The notes beneath the pieces are model-generated. The model ran no database searches, was not told the origin of the DNA, and was given only the letters and a program-made list of their open reading frames with translations. Of a stretch of DNA of 64,000 nt, positions 53,596 through 63,724 are shown one piece after another (positions within the stretch are counted from its first letter, which is position 1; each line of letters starts with the position of its first letter). Made by a program: the position numbers and the translations under genes. The DNA is taken from assembly GCF_030811535.1 (NCBI RefSeq), contig NZ_JAUSQX010000001.1, positions 124,001-188,000 on the forward strand, given 5' to 3'. Source of the stretch: Trueperella bonasi (lineage in GTDB: Bacteria > Actinomycetota > Actinomycetes > Actinomycetales > Actinomycetaceae).

Positions 53596-54897
53596 TTGAT
53601 AACTAAACTTCTTGACCGCAATCCGGTCACGCGGTTAATTCTGCCCATTTACTTACCTTCGCTAATTTTCGCATCCGGTGCAGGGGCCGTAGTGCCCGTA
53701 CTCGCGATCGCGGCTCTCAGCATCGGATTCGATGAGGCAGGATCATCCGCAGCAGTTGGCACCTTCGGATTTATTGCCATCCTTGTATCCCCGATACTCG
53801 GCTGGATCATCTCCAAAATTGGTGATCGCGCCGCCCTAATTACTGGCTCATTCATCGCTGGTGGATCGATGGCCGGTTTTTTGTGGACGCTAAAATTCCC
53901 GGGCACATCTGCGGCTCAAGTTGTCTTCGTGCTATCGATCATCGCCCTGTCCGTCGGCGCGAATACGTGGTCTCTTGCCCGGCAGGCCTACGTGGCTGAG
54001 GCGGTGCCAGCTACGTGGCGAGCACGTGGGTTAGCCACACTCGGCGGAATGCTCCGGATTGGCCAGCTGGTGGGGCCGCTCTTCGCCACTGCGCTTCTTG
54101 CGGTGTGGGCGCTGTGTTCGGTGTTCATTTTTAACCTGGTACTGATCGCGCTAGCGCTGGGCCTCATCGTTGCTTACGTTTTACCAGACCCACAAAACAC
54201 GGGGCAAAAGCAGGATGCATACGCTTTTACACCACAGAAGCTCCGCCAAGATCAGCGCGGAAAAAGTTCTCCAGCACAAGTGTCTGGACGCTCTAGCGAG
54301 GTTGAACAGCGTTCGAAACTATCAACATTTATTTTGGGGATCGGACTGAACTGCTTGAATGTGCTGCGCGCGAACCGGAACGTGATCGTGCCGCTGTGGG
54401 GCACATTTCAGGGCTACGATCTAACATTCGTCACCGCTACTTTCGCGGTGACGGCGCTTTTTGACACGGTAATGTTCGTTGTTTCTGGATCGGTGATGGA
54501 TCGGCGTGGTCGCCACTGGGCGCTCCTGCCATCTCTCATTTTTATGCCGCTTGGAATAGCGATCATGATTGTTTTTACTACTTCGGCAGGCTTCGTGATC
54601 GGGGCTGCCATACTTGGTTTCGGTAATGGTTTTGGCGCAGGAATTGTGATGACTGCCGGAGCTGACCTTTCACCCTCGAAAAATCGCGCACGGTTCTTAG
54701 GACTTTGGCAGTCGATTGTTGCCATTGGAACGGCAGCCGGCCCGTTCGTAATTTCTGGCATGACCACGCTCATCGATCTGCGAGCGGGCCTGTGGGCCAC
54801 GGTAGCAATCGGAATCTTTGGCCTCGCTTGGTCCGCTGTATTAATGCCGGTCGCTTACCGGAGGCTCGGAAGGGATCTGCGCGGCAATCTTTTATAG
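53596..54897 (+). CDS. MFS transporter
   Basis: A 433-residue major facilitator protein with about 12 hydrophobic segments, a central loop with polar residues (about 196-238) and GSVMDRRGRHWAL as the second-half cytoplasmic motif. The start appears to be TTG at 53596, one base after the OTC stop, so expression probably depends on OTC translation. The substrate is unknown; export or uptake of an arginine-related compound would fit the position but is only inference. Confidence 0.85.
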   Translation: MITKLLDRNPVTRLILPIYLPSLIFASGAGAVVPVLAIAALSIGFDEAGSSAAVGTFGFIAILVSPILGWIISKIGDRAALITGSFIAGGSMAGFLWTLKFPGTSAAQVVFVLSIIALSVGANTWSLARQAYVAEAVPATWRARGLATLGGMLRIGQLVGPLFATALLAVWALCSVFIFNLVLIALALGLIVAYVLPDPQNTGQKQDAYAFTPQKLRQDQRGKSSPAQVSGRSSEVEQRSKLSTFILGIGLNCLNVLRANRNVIVPLWGTFQGYDLTFVTATFAVTALFDTVMFVVSGSVMDRRGRHWALLPSLIFMPLGIAIMIVFTTSAGFVIGAAILGFGNGFGAGIVMTAGADLSPSKNRARFLGLWQSIVAIGTAAGPFVISGMTTLIDLRAGLWATVAIGIFGLAWSAVLMPVAYRRLGRDLRGNLL

Positions 54898-54914
54898 GCT
54901 TTTGCAGGCGGGCA

Positions 54915-54985
54915 GCCATTTGTTGGGAGTTTCGAGCTCAGCGCCACCAAAACGGCCGAGTTCCCGATTTTTCCCAACAAATGGC
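54915..54985. repeat. Inverted repeat between the MFS gene and argG
   Basis: A 14-bp perfect inverted repeat (gccatttgttggga and complement) with a 43-nt spacer, filling the gap between two convergent genes. It may fold in both transcripts as a bidirectional terminator, although no T tract is present outside the arms. Confidence 0.6.
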
Positions 54986-55015
54986 CCTCACACAGTCATG
55001 CAAGTAGCCAAGCGC

Positions 55016-56260
55016 CTAGTCACCCTGTGAAAGATTCAGCTTTGGCATAGCCTCTCCCTTGCCGAACTTCATGTCACGCGCGGCGGCAAGCTTCGAGGTC
55101 AGGCCCGTTAGCTCAATAAAGCCGCGAGCATGCGACTGGTCGAAGGTGTCGCCTGCATCGTAGGTGGCAAGGTTGAAATCGTAGAGCGAGGTATCGGAAC
55201 GCCGACCGGTCACCTCTGCACGGCCACCATGTAAGGTCATCCGGATTTCTCCCGACACGTATTCCTGGGTGTCGAGGATGAAAGCATCAAGTGAACGCTT
55301 GAGCGGCGAGAACCACTGCCCTTCATAAACCAGCTCGGACCACCGAAGCGATACGCGTTGCTTGAAGCGCGCCTGCTCACGATCCATGGTGACGCGCTCG
55401 AGTTCCTTGTGCGCGGCCATCAAAGCCATCGCCCCCGGAGCCTCATAAATTTCGCGCGATTTGATGCCCACCATACGGTCTTCAACGATGTCGATCCGGC
55501 CAATTCCTTGCGCACCAGCGCGGCGATTCATTTCTTCGATGGCCTGGAGCGGGGTGACATCCTTGCCGTCGATTTTTACAGGAATACCCTTGTCGAACAC
55601 GATGTGGACCTCATCCGGTAGCGGAGGATAGGCGGGGTCATCAGTGTATGAATAGACGTCCTTCGTCGGAGCATTCCACAGATCTTCCAAATAACCGGTT
55701 TCGATGGCGCGGCCCCACACGTTTTGGTCGATCGAAAATGGATTGGATTTGGTGGTTTCAATCGGCAAATCGTGCTTTTCCGCGTACGAGATCGCAAATT
55801 CTCGCGTCAGTGCCAGATCACGAACGGGTGATAGACACTTCAAATCCGGGCCCAGTGCGGTAATACCGTTTTCAAAACGCACCTGATCGTTGCCCTTACC
55901 GGTACACCCGTGTGCCACTACCGATCCGCCAAATTGGCGGGCTGCCGTCACAAGATGCTTAACGATCACGGGGCGTGATAACGCGGAAACCAGCGGGTAT
56001 GCATCCATGTACAGGCCGTTGGCTTGCAGATCGAGCATGCAGTATTCCTCGGCGAATTCATCACGTGCATCGGCAACGTATGATTCAACCGCACCGCAGT
56101 CCAGTGCGCGCTGCCGGATGACTTCCAAATCTTCGCCGCCCTGGCCAACATCGACGGCAACAGTGACAACTTCCGCACCGGTTTGCTCCCCAATCCAGCC
56201 GATTGCCACGGAGGTATCTAGGCCTCCCGAATATGCGAGTACTACGCGATCTTTTGCCAT
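55016..56260 (-). CDS. argG: Argininosuccinate synthase
   Basis: Condenses citrulline and aspartate with ATP. The 414-residue protein starts with the ATP pyrophosphatase loop AYSGGLDTS (9-17) and contains [13 protein letters not shown] and other type I family motifs. It is the last gene of the argC-J-B-D-R-G operon, 15 nt after argR, and ends towards an inverted repeat. Confidence 0.95.
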   Translation of the reverse strand: MAKDRVVLAYSGGLDTSVAIGWIGEQTGAEVVTVAVDVGQGGEDLEVIRQRALDCGAVESYVADARDEFAEEYCMLDLQANGLYMDAYPLVSALSRPVIVKHLVTAARQFGGSVVAHGCTGKGNDQVRFENGITALGPDLKCLSPVRDLALTREFAISYAEKHDLPIETTKSNPFSIDQNVWGRAIETGYLEDLWNAPTKDVYSYTDDPAYPPLPDEVHIVFDKGIPVKIDGKDVTPLQAIEEMNRRAGAQGIGRIDIVEDRMVGIKSREIYEAPGAMALMAAHKELERVTMDREQARFKQRVSLRWSELVYEGQWFSPLKRSLDAFILDTQEYVSGEIRMTLHGGRAEVTGRRSDTSLYDFNLATYDAGDTFDQSHARGFIELTGLTSKLAAARDMKFGKGEAMPKLNLSQGD

Positions 56261-56275
56261 GATTCTTCCTTTATT

Positions 56276-56773
56276 TTAGTTGTTTGAGGGTTGGGCTTGA
56301 GCGATGTTGATCAGGTCGTTCAACAAATCTTTGGCCCGCTCATTGTTCTCGGTAATAACTAGTACGGTGTCATCTCCCGCAATGCATCCGAGCACTCCGC
56401 GAAGTAGCGCCCGGTCGAGTGCGGATGCTAATAATTGCGCAGCTCCTGGCGGTGTTCGTAACACAAGCTGGTTTTGTGCGGCTTGAGCTGAGACCATAAC
56501 CTCGCGCGCCCACCTATTCAAATTCGCGTCCGCTCCAGTTTCGCGTTCTCCGCCGATCCCTGGAGCAGGAATCCAATAGGCGCGTTTGCCATCGGCGCTC
56601 GGTACTTTTCGTGCCTGTAATTCGTCAAGATCCCTCGACAGAGTCGCTTGCGTGACGGCAATGCCTTCGTCCGCAAGGATTTGCCTAAGCTCATCTTGAG
56701 ACGTTACTACGCGCGATTCAACGATTGTTGCGATGCGCGAAAGGCGCGCGGCACGGGTTGATATCGTACTCAT
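56276..56773 (-). CDS. argR: Arginine repressor
   Basis: A 165-residue ArgR with an N-terminal winged helix ([17 protein letters not shown]) and the C-terminal hexamerisation and arginine-binding domain ([18 protein letters not shown], with the DD pair contacting arginine). With arginine bound it represses the arg genes. It overlaps argD by 4 nt. A candidate ArgR site overlaps the argC start. Confidence 0.94.
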   Translation of the reverse strand: MSTISTRAARLSRIATIVESRVVTSQDELRQILADEGIAVTQATLSRDLDELQARKVPSADGKRAYWIPAPGIGGERETGADANLNRWAREVMVSAQAAQNQLVLRTPPGAAQLLASALDRALLRGVLGCIAGDDTVLVITENNERAKDLLNDLINIAQAQPSNN

Positions 56774-57912
56774 GTTAACTGCCCCATCACATCAATAAAG
56801 GGTTGTAACTCTTCGCGCGTGATGATCAGTGGCGGTGTCAATCTTAACGTTTGTGGATTGGGTGCGTTGACGATGAAGCCGCGGCGCAGTAACTCGCTCT
56901 GAAGATTGCCAGCATCTTTGACGGCGACGCCGATGAGCAAGCCGGATCCCCTAGTTTCGTAACCGATGAGTTCGAGTTCGCTGCGCAACCACTGACCGGT
57001 TGCGCTCACGTGTTCGAGAAGTTCACTAACTTCTTCAATTACGGCGCCCGCGGCGGCGGTTGCGAGTGGGTTGCCGCCAAAGGTTGTTCCGTGGGTTCCT
57101 GGGCTCATGACGCGCCCGCCTTTTTCAATGCCGATCACTGCGCCGATCGGCACTCCACCGCCTAGCCCTTTTGCCAGGCAGATCAGATCCGCTTTAACGA
57201 CGTCGGAGTGCGCGAACCAGCGGCCGGTTCGGCCCATTCCTGTTTGCACCTCGTCGATAACGAGCAATGCGTTGTACCGATCAGCCAAGCCGCGTGCGCG
57301 TCGCAGGAAGTCTTCGGAAACGGGCCGTACGCCGGCTTCGCCTTGGATTGGTTCTACGAAGATTGCGGCGACGTCGGCCTCGGTTGCCGCATCGAGAGCC
57401 TCGATGGTGGGCTCGATGAAAAGTACGTTCGATGGCAGGGGTTCAAATGGTTCGCGGATCGCCGGCTTATGGGTTATTGAGAGCGCGCCGAGGGTGCGCC
57501 CATGAAAGCCTTCTTTGAGCGCAATAATTTTTCCGCCCGGTTTGTGCATCCTGGCAATTTTCAGAGCCGCCTCGTTTGCTTCAGTTCCGGAGTTGCAGAA
57601 AAATACGCGCGCTGAAGCGCCAACATACCCTTCGGTTGATAGGGCGTCTTGTAGCTTTCCGGCAAGTTTGAGTTGTGGCACTGTGGCAAAAAAGTTCGAC
57701 GTGTGAGTTACCTTCTTTGCCTGCTCCGTCAGTGTTTTCACTATCGCGGGGTGCCCGTATCCTAGTGAATTGACGGCGATCCCAGCCAGTAGGTCTAGGT
57801 ATTTCTTGCCGTCGGTATCCCACAGGTATACGCCTTCACCACGTTCGATAACGAGTTGGGGTTCGCCAAAGGCATTCATCATTGTTTGGCGGTAGAGGTC
57901 TGAATAGTTCAT
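56770..57912 (-). CDS. argD: Acetylornithine aminotransferase
   Basis: A 380-residue PLP enzyme that makes N-acetylornithine from the semialdehyde and glutamate. It shows the class III features [34 protein letters not shown] and the PLP Lys in [13 protein letters not shown]. The argF gene expected between argD and argR in many actinobacteria is absent; argR follows directly with a 4-nt overlap. Confidence 0.94.
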   Translation of the reverse strand: MNYSDLYRQTMMNAFGEPQLVIERGEGVYLWDTDGKKYLDLLAGIAVNSLGYGHPAIVKTLTEQAKKVTHTSNFFATVPQLKLAGKLQDALSTEGYVGASARVFFCNSGTEANEAALKIARMHKPGGKIIALKEGFHGRTLGALSITHKPAIREPFEPLPSNVLFIEPTIEALDAATEADVAAIFVEPIQGEAGVRPVSEDFLRRARGLADRYNALLVIDEVQTGMGRTGRWFAHSDVVKADLICLAKGLGGGVPIGAVIGIEKGGRVMSPGTHGTTFGGNPLATAAAGAVIEEVSELLEHVSATGQWLRSELELIGYETRGSGLLIGVAVKDAGNLQSELLRRGFIVNAPNPQTLRLTPPLIITREELQPFIDVMGQLT

Positions 57913-58871
57913 TTCGTTTCCCCTTTTTCTGTTCCCGAGACCTTATCGCTATCCGAGCGGTGTGGTTGCCGATCGGCTGTGCGGGTCACCTGTGTGCCGA
58001 TTCCAGCATTGGTGAAGATTTCGAGCAGCATGGAGTGGGCCATTCGCCCGTCGATGACGTGTGCTTTGGGTACCCCGTTGTTAACCGCGTAGAGTGCGGC
58101 TTCCATTTTCGGTTTCATACCGGCATCGAGTGTCGTCAATATAGCGCCAAGATCTTCGGGATGGATTTCTGAGACGAGCGAAGATTTATCTGGCCAGTCC
58201 AGATAGAGGCCTTCAACGTCGGTGAGCATGATGAGCTTGTGCGCACCTGCGGCGACAGCGATCGCCCCGGCTGCGGTGTCCGCGTTCACGTTGAGCACTT
58301 CTTCTGGAGCATCGCAGTCAACCGCGACGGTTGAGACCACTGGGATCATTCCGGCGGAAAGCATTTGGTTCAACGAATCGGTGTTGACGTTCAGGATGTC
58401 ACCAACATGGCCGATGTCAACCTTTTTGCCTTCGATTGTTGCTTTGCGCCGCCGTGCGGTGAGCAGGCCGGCGTCTTCCCCTGAGATTCCCATGGCGTAG
58501 GGGCCATCGAGATTGAGTAGCGCAACGAGCTCGCGTTGAACCTGACCGGTAAGAACCATACGTACGACGTTCATGGTTTCTTTGTCTGTTACTCGCAGGC
58601 CGCCACGGAATTCTGAGTTGATTCCCACTCGATTTAACATCGTGTTGATCTGTGGGCCGCCACCGTGGACGACGATCGGGTGCAAACCAACGGAGCGCAT
58701 AAAGATGATATCTTTCGCGAAAGCACGCTTTAATTCATCGTTGATCATCGCATTGCCTCCGTACTTGATGACCACGCGCTTACCTGTGAATTCTCGGATC
58801 CACGGCAACGCCTCGATTAGAGTTTCTGCTTTGGTCTGCGCTCCTTGGAGCCGCTGAAGAATAGTTTTCAT
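57909..58871 (-). CDS. argB: Acetylglutamate kinase
   Basis: Phosphorylates N-acetylglutamate. The 320-residue amino-acid-kinase protein has KYGGNAM (Lys36), [10 protein letters not shown] and the C-terminal GGMKPK-like DAGMKPKME. An N-terminal helix (about 1-25) before the core is the type linked to hexamer formation and arginine inhibition. It overlaps argD and argJ by 4 nt each. Confidence 0.94.
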   Translation of the reverse strand: MKTILQRLQGAQTKAETLIEALPWIREFTGKRVVIKYGGNAMINDELKRAFAKDIIFMRSVGLHPIVVHGGGPQINTMLNRVGINSEFRGGLRVTDKETMNVVRMVLTGQVQRELVALLNLDGPYAMGISGEDAGLLTARRRKATIEGKKVDIGHVGDILNVNTDSLNQMLSAGMIPVVSTVAVDCDAPEEVLNVNADTAAGAIAVAAGAHKLIMLTDVEGLYLDWPDKSSLVSEIHPEDLGAILTTLDAGMKPKMEAALYAVNNGVPKAHVIDGRMAHSMLLEIFTNAGIGTQVTRTADRQPHRSDSDKVSGTEKGETK

Positions 58872-60055
58872 GATGAATAGGCCGAATTCTCGTGGACGTA
58901 GTCATGGGTGAGGTCATTGGTCCATAGTTCAACGATCTCCGTACCCGCGTGCAGGTCAATTTCGATGGTTACATCACGATTTGCGGCGAGGTCGACGCGG
59001 GAACGATCTTCGCCAACTCCGCCCGCTCGGCACACGTGAATGCCGTTGAACCATACGTCGATCTTGTCTGGGTCAAACGGAGCAACCTCAGCGGGAACGG
59101 TGCCTGCCTGAGCGATGACGCGCCCCCAATTCGGGTCGTTGCCAAAGATGGCTGCCTTCAAAAGATTCGACCGTGATACGGCGCGCGCAACAGCGAGTCC
59201 CGCATTTTCTGAGCTGGCACCTAGCACCCGGATGAGCACATCGTGAGATGCCCCTTCGGCGTCGCCAATAAGTTGGCGAGCAAGTGACTGCATGACAGCC
59301 GTGAGGTCTCGTGGGAAATCTTTTGGCGTCACGCCTGAGGCGCCAGATGCCATCAAAATGACCGTGTCGTTTGTCGACATGGCCCCGTCGGAATCGATTC
59401 GGTTGAAGGAATATGTGGTTGCAAGCTCGAGTGCGTGCCGGGCCTCTGCCTCGGTTAAAACCGCGTCCGTGGTGACGACGCAAAGCATGGTCGCCATGCC
59501 GGGCGCCAGCATTCCGGCGCCTTTAGCCATCGACCCGATGGTGTATTCGCCGGCGATTCCCGCTTGTTTTGCTCGAGTATCGGTGGTCATGATGGCATGA
59601 GCCGCATCTGCTCCCCCGTCGTCGCTCAATTTCGTGATCGCAAGTTCGGCGCCGGGAATTAGCCGCTCCATCGGAAGCCTCTCACCGATCATGCCGGTGG
59701 AACACACCGCCACGGATTCGAGTTCGGTGCCCAATTTCGCCGCCACCACCTGCGCAGTCTTAACGGTGTCTTGGTAGCCTTTCTCACCGGTGGAAGCATT
59801 GGCTCCCCCAGAATTGAGGATCACAGCTTTACGCGCGGTTCCGGCAGTTTCTTTCATCCATCGGATGGGCGCAGCAAACACGCGGTTTTGGGTGAGGACT
59901 TCAGCGGAGACGACGTCGGGCCCGTCGTTGATGACGACGGCGAGGTCCTTCCTGTCGGGCTTTATGCCGGCCGCGATGCCGGAGGCTCGAAAACCGCGTG
60001 GGGCGGTTACTCCAAGGCCGAGGTCGACGGGGATCGTAGTGCGCGAAAATAGCAT
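58868..60055 (-). CDS. argJ: Glutamate N-acetyltransferase / amino-acid acetyltransferase
   Basis: Recycles the acetyl group from acetylornithine to glutamate. The 395-residue precursor has the self-cleavage site in [14 protein letters not shown] with Thr189 as nucleophile, giving alpha and beta chains. It overlaps argB by 4 nt, and its start shares one base with the argC stop. Confidence 0.94.
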   Translation of the reverse strand: MLFSRTTIPVDLGLGVTAPRGFRASGIAAGIKPDRKDLAVVINDGPDVVSAEVLTQNRVFAAPIRWMKETAGTARKAVILNSGGANASTGEKGYQDTVKTAQVVAAKLGTELESVAVCSTGMIGERLPMERLIPGAELAITKLSDDGGADAAHAIMTTDTRAKQAGIAGEYTIGSMAKGAGMLAPGMATMLCVVTTDAVLTEAEARHALELATTYSFNRIDSDGAMSTNDTVILMASGASGVTPKDFPRDLTAVMQSLARQLIGDAEGASHDVLIRVLGASSENAGLAVARAVSRSNLLKAAIFGNDPNWGRVIAQAGTVPAEVAPFDPDKIDVWFNGIHVCRAGGVGEDRSRVDLAANRDVTIEIDLHAGTEIVELWTNDLTHDYVHENSAYSS

Positions 60056-61107
60056 TAGGGTGCCACTCCTACCTGCGACAAACCAAGCGTTTCCTCGAGT
60101 CCGAGTGCAAGGTTGATTGATTGGGTCGCTGCGCCTGCAGTGCCTTTGACTAGGTTATCTAAAGCACAAATTGCAGTGATTCGGCGCTTATCTCGATCGA
60201 GTTCGGCGTGTACCAGAGCAAGATTTGATCCTACGGTTATTCCCGTGGTTGGCCACGATTCAGACCACGCCACGAATGGCTCATTTTCCAGCGCTTTTTG
60301 GTAGGCATCGAGGACATCATCGGCTGATGTACCTTCGTTTACCGGGATCGAAACGGTAGCCAAAATTCCACGGGACATCGGCACAAGTGTAGGCGTAAAT
60401 GACAGTGAGACATTGCTGGCGCCTGCCGCTCTCAGGTTTTGCCCGATTTCGGGTATGTGCCGATGGGTGCCACCCACCGCGTAGGGAGCGGATGACTCGA
60501 TCGCTTCTGATGCCAACAGATGCGTTTTGGGGCTCTTTCCCGCCCCCGAATAGCCTACAGCGAGTATCGCGACGATGTCTTCGCCTGTTGCAAGGCCGGC
60601 TGCGACGGCGGGCTGGGCTGCGAAGGTCACAGCTGAGGCGTTGCATCCCGGCGCTGCGATCCGCTTGGTTTCGGCCAAACGTTCGCGTTGCGAGGGGCCG
60701 TGTTGACGGATGAGTTCAGGCATTCCATAAGTCCAAGGTTCGCAGGCCTGCGAACCGTAGAATTCCTCCCAGGCTCGGGCGTCTTCAAGCCGGTGGTCAG
60801 CACCAAGATCCACAATGAGTGCCTGAGGGTTAAGCTTTTCGATTTCGGCAGTCATCGCGGCCGAGGCACCGTGCGGCAACCCTAGGATGACGACATCGTG
60901 ATCAGCGAGAACTTCTGCGCACAGCGGTTGCAACTGAACATCAGCTAGCGGCCGCAAATGTGGTTGGTGATCGCCGAAAGCCCCGCGCGAAGAATGCGCA
61001 GCCAGCGTCTTAATTTTCGCTTCTGGATGGGCTAGAAGAACTCGAATCGCTTCTCCACCTGCATAACCAGTGGCACCTGCGATTCCTACAGTAATGGACA
61101 TGCGCAT
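60055..61107 (-). CDS. argC: N-acetyl-gamma-glutamyl-phosphate reductase
   Basis: Reduces acetylglutamyl phosphate with NADPH. The 350-residue protein has the Rossmann motif GIAGATGYAGGE and the active-site Cys155 in AAPGCNASAV. Two in-frame ATGs (61107 and 61101) are possible starts. It is the first gene of the arg operon and carries a candidate ArgR operator at its start. Confidence 0.94.
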   Translation of the reverse strand: MRMSITVGIAGATGYAGGEAIRVLLAHPEAKIKTLAAHSSRGAFGDHQPHLRPLADVQLQPLCAEVLADHDVVILGLPHGASAAMTAEIEKLNPQALIVDLGADHRLEDARAWEEFYGSQACEPWTYGMPELIRQHGPSQRERLAETKRIAAPGCNASAVTFAAQPAVAAGLATGEDIVAILAVGYSGAGKSPKTHLLASEAIESSAPYAVGGTHRHIPEIGQNLRAAGASNVSLSFTPTLVPMSRGILATVSIPVNEGTSADDVLDAYQKALENEPFVAWSESWPTTGITVGSNLALVHAELDRDKRRITAICALDNLVKGTAGAATQSINLALGLEETLGLSQVGVAP

Positions 61108-61130
61108 AACTATACATGGTTATGCATGAT
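61105..61130 (-). promoter_or_regulatory. Candidate ArgR operator overlapping the argC start
   Basis: On the minus strand TCATGCATAACCATGTATAG holds two TGCAT/TGTAT-like half sites spaced as in actinobacterial ARG boxes, and CATAAC-N8-GTTATG (61105-61124) forms a palindrome that includes the argC ATG at 61107. ArgR bound here would block initiation. The assignment rests on resemblance and position. Confidence 0.6.
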
Positions 61131-61235
61131 TCTGAAGACTTGCTCATAGTGAATGTAGCCACGACAGCCGTGCACTTATGAGCAGATTTAGAGCCTTTGG
61201 CACACAGAAGTGAGTGCAGGGATGATAATGATGTC

Positions 61236-62186
61236 ATGACGACAGGATCGATAGGCTCCTCCCGAGAAGAACTCATGTTTGAGGCCGCCTACCTGTACTA
61301 CATGGAAGGTCTCACACAGCAGGCAATCGGAACGAAACTTGGCTACACGCGTTGGACAGTCGGCCGCCTCATTGACGAGGCTCGCCAGACCGGACTCGTC
61401 ACGATCACAATCAACCACCCGCGCACAAAGACTCACCACCTTGAGCGCCAAATTGCCAAAGAACTCGACGTCCAAGCTATAGTTCTGCCCGGAAACAACA
61501 CTGACGGTGTAGCCGTAGCAGCCCGAGCGGCCGCCAAACACCTCGTCAACCTCGCCCCTAGAACGCTCGGCGTGTCCTGGGGCCGCACGATGACCGCAAT
61601 GGCCGGCGCGCTCGACGAAGGCTGGGCAGACGGCGTCGTCGTTTATCAAGCTAATGGAGGCCCCACACACGCCGGAGATAACGAAGTATCTTCCTCAGTT
61701 TCCGCAATCGCGCACAAAGGAAACGGAACCGCGCACACCCTCCCCGCGCCAGCACTCGTCGGAAATCCGGACATCGGCCCACACCTGATGGCAGATCCGT
61801 CGGTCGCGCACGTGCTTGACGGGGTCAAACGCGCGAATGTGATCTTCTATTCGCCCGGCTCGGTGTCAAAAGAGTCCGTCCTCGTTAAATCGGGGTTCCT
61901 CTCACCGCGAAGCATTGATAAAATCCGTGACAGCGGGGCGGTTGGTGAAATCCTCTCGCACTTCGTTGATTCAAACGGAAAGCCGATCTCTGCGGATCTT
62001 GAACGCCGCACCATCGCACTCCCCCTCGACGAGTTAGTCAAAGCCAAGCATAAAGTGGCGGTGGCTGGAGAGCCTTCAAAGGCGGCGGCTCTCATCGCAG
62101 CAGCCCGCGCCCGCCTTGCTGACATTCTGATCGTTGACACCCCAACAGCCAAAGAAATTATCGAGATCACATCAAAGGAGAAGTAA
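61236..62186 (+). CDS. SorC/DeoR-type sugar-binding transcriptional regulator
   Basis: A 316-residue regulator with an N-terminal helix-turn-helix (AAYLYYMEGLTQQAIGTKLG, then YTRWTVGRLIDEA) and a C-terminal SorC sugar-phosphate-binding domain (LGVSWGRTMTAMAG; ANVIFYSPGSVSKESVLVKS). ATG at 61236 is preferred to the TTG at 61197. Its stop shares one base with the start of the dehydrogenase gene (TAATG), so the two are coupled; it probably controls its own operon in response to a phosphorylated polyol or sugar. Confidence 0.88.
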   Translation: MTTGSIGSSREELMFEAAYLYYMEGLTQQAIGTKLGYTRWTVGRLIDEARQTGLVTITINHPRTKTHHLERQIAKELDVQAIVLPGNNTDGVAVAARAAAKHLVNLAPRTLGVSWGRTMTAMAGALDEGWADGVVVYQANGGPTHAGDNEVSSSVSAIAHKGNGTAHTLPAPALVGNPDIGPHLMADPSVAHVLDGVKRANVIFYSPGSVSKESVLVKSGFLSPRSIDKIRDSGAVGEILSHFVDSNGKPISADLERRTIALPLDELVKAKHKVAVAGEPSKAAALIAAARARLADILIVDTPTAKEIIEITSKEK

Positions 62187-63247
62187 TGGCAACCATCGCA
62201 ATTCTCGGCGCAGGCATCATGGCCACCGCGCTCACATTCCCACTCACCGAAAACGGCCACAAGGTCAACCTCGTAGGAACACACCTCGACCGCGACATCA
62301 TCGAATCGATTCAGACGACCGGTATCCATCCCGACCTCGACCTCAAGGTCAACGACAAAGTGGTTGCTTACCAACTTGAAGACGCCGAAGTGGCTTTCGA
62401 AGGTGCAGACGTAGCGATGTCAGGTGTCAATTCGTTTGGTGTTCACTGGGCAGGTGAACAATTAGCCAAACTCGTCAAACCCGGCATGAAGGTTCTTATC
62501 ATCACCAAGGGCATGGAAGCCGACGACGAAGGTAACCTCTACCTACTACCCGAAGTTATGCAACGCTACTTCGATGAAGATCTTAAAAACTCAGTGACGT
62601 GGTCGGCGATTGTTGGCCCGTCCATCGCGGGCGAGGTTGCAGTTCACCACGACACCTGCGTTATCTTCGCGGGTGAGGATCAGCAATCCCTCGACTACCT
62701 CGCCGATCTTTTCCGCACCGACTACTATCACGTGTGGACATCCACAGACTTTCGCGGCTGCGAGATCGGAGCCGCGACCAAAAACATCTACGCGTTCGCA
62801 GCGGGCCTAGGTCAAGGGCTCTTGCGCAAGGAAGACAAGCAAGATGACCGCTATGTACGCCACAACTACAATGCGGCAGTGTTTGGTCAAGGCCAAACCG
62901 AACTCCGCCAGTTCATGAGTTTGCTTGGCGGCAAGCCCGAGACGGCAGACGGCCTAGCCGGCGTTGGCGACATGTACGTCACCTCCGCTGGGGGCAGAAA
63001 TGTTCGCGCCGGCACCTATGTGGGTGAAGGAATCCCGTTTTCCGAGGTTCGCGATTCACTCATGAAAGGAGTCACTCTCGAGGGTGTGAACGCCATTCGC
63101 GTTATCGGCGGGGCGCTGGAGCCCTTAACGAAGCGCGGAGTTATCGAACCCGAGGACTTCCCACTGTGCCGTTACCTTTACCAGATCATCGAGCATGACG
63201 CTCCACTTGACATGCCGTTCGAGTCCTTTTTTGGCACTATGAAATAA
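62186..63247 (+). CDS. gpsA: NAD(P)-dependent glycerol-3-phosphate dehydrogenase-like protein
   Basis: A 353-residue GpsA-family dehydrogenase. The N-terminal nucleotide motif is GAGIMATAL (8-16), where standard GpsA has GAGxWGTAL; later motifs VGPSIAGEVA, GCEIGAATKNIYAFAAGLG (with the catalytic Lys) and GLAGVGDMYVTSAGGRN are kept. It interconverts dihydroxyacetone phosphate and glycerol 3-phosphate or a related polyol phosphate. Coupling to a SorC-type regulator suggests an inducible, possibly catabolic paralogue. A strong terminator follows. Confidence 0.85.
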   Translation: MATIAILGAGIMATALTFPLTENGHKVNLVGTHLDRDIIESIQTTGIHPDLDLKVNDKVVAYQLEDAEVAFEGADVAMSGVNSFGVHWAGEQLAKLVKPGMKVLIITKGMEADDEGNLYLLPEVMQRYFDEDLKNSVTWSAIVGPSIAGEVAVHHDTCVIFAGEDQQSLDYLADLFRTDYYHVWTSTDFRGCEIGAATKNIYAFAAGLGQGLLRKEDKQDDRYVRHNYNAAVFGQGQTELRQFMSLLGGKPETADGLAGVGDMYVTSAGGRNVRAGTYVGEGIPFSEVRDSLMKGVTLEGVNAIRVIGGALEPLTKRGVIEPEDFPLCRYLYQIIEHDAPLDMPFESFFGTMK

Positions 63248-63261
63248 CGGTATCAGGCCAT

Positions 63262-63307
63262 AAAAAGAGGCCGGCACGAAGATCACTTCGTGCCGGCACA
63301 CTTTTTG
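63262..63307. terminator. Bidirectional intrinsic terminator
   Basis: A 12-bp perfect stem (GCCGGCACGAAG and complement, 63270-63297) with a 4-nt loop. It is followed by CACTTTTTG on the plus strand and by CTCTTTTTA on the minus strand, so it can end both the dehydrogenase transcript and the convergent decarboxylase-like transcript. Confidence 0.92.
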
Positions 63308-63685
63308 CTATTTTTCGTCACCAAGGGCGGCGTCCAAACACCGCATTGCTGCGAGCGTTTTTGGTACCCCGATATAAGGCATCAGGTGCACGAAGCATTC
63401 GGCGATCTCTTCTGCGGACATGCCGGCGTGATCGTAGGCCGTACGAATATGCCCGGTCAGCTGTGGCTCAACCCCGCCCATCGCAGCCAATGCCGCCATA
63501 TTCAGGATTTGCCGATCGCGAAGCTCAATCCCCTCGCGCTGATATGTTCCGCCGAAAACCGCTCCGGTTACCCAATCAGAGGGGTTGCCATTGGCATATT
63601 TATCGAGCTGACCCTTCCATGAAGCGGTTCCTTGCGGAGTCTGCGTTTGCTGTTCGAAATTTTTACCTTGATCCATGTTGTACAT
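63308..63685 (-). CDS. Carboxymuconolactone decarboxylase family protein
   Basis: A 125-residue protein of the CMD/AhpD superfamily. It matches the gamma-carboxymuconolactone decarboxylase branch (RDRQILNMAALAAMGGVEPQ, HIRTAYDHAGMSAEEIAECF, YIGVPKTLAAM) and lacks the CXXC of the AhpD peroxidase branch. The metabolic role is unknown; no protocatechuate genes lie nearby. It is convergent with the dehydrogenase gene. Confidence 0.85.
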   Translation of the reverse strand: MYNMDQGKNFEQQTQTPQGTASWKGQLDKYANGNPSDWVTGAVFGGTYQREGIELRDRQILNMAALAAMGGVEPQLTGHIRTAYDHAGMSAEEIAECFVHLMPYIGVPKTLAAMRCLDAALGDEK

Positions 63686-63724
63686 GCGTCCACCATATCT
63701 GGCATTTGCGCGCCAACACAGAGA

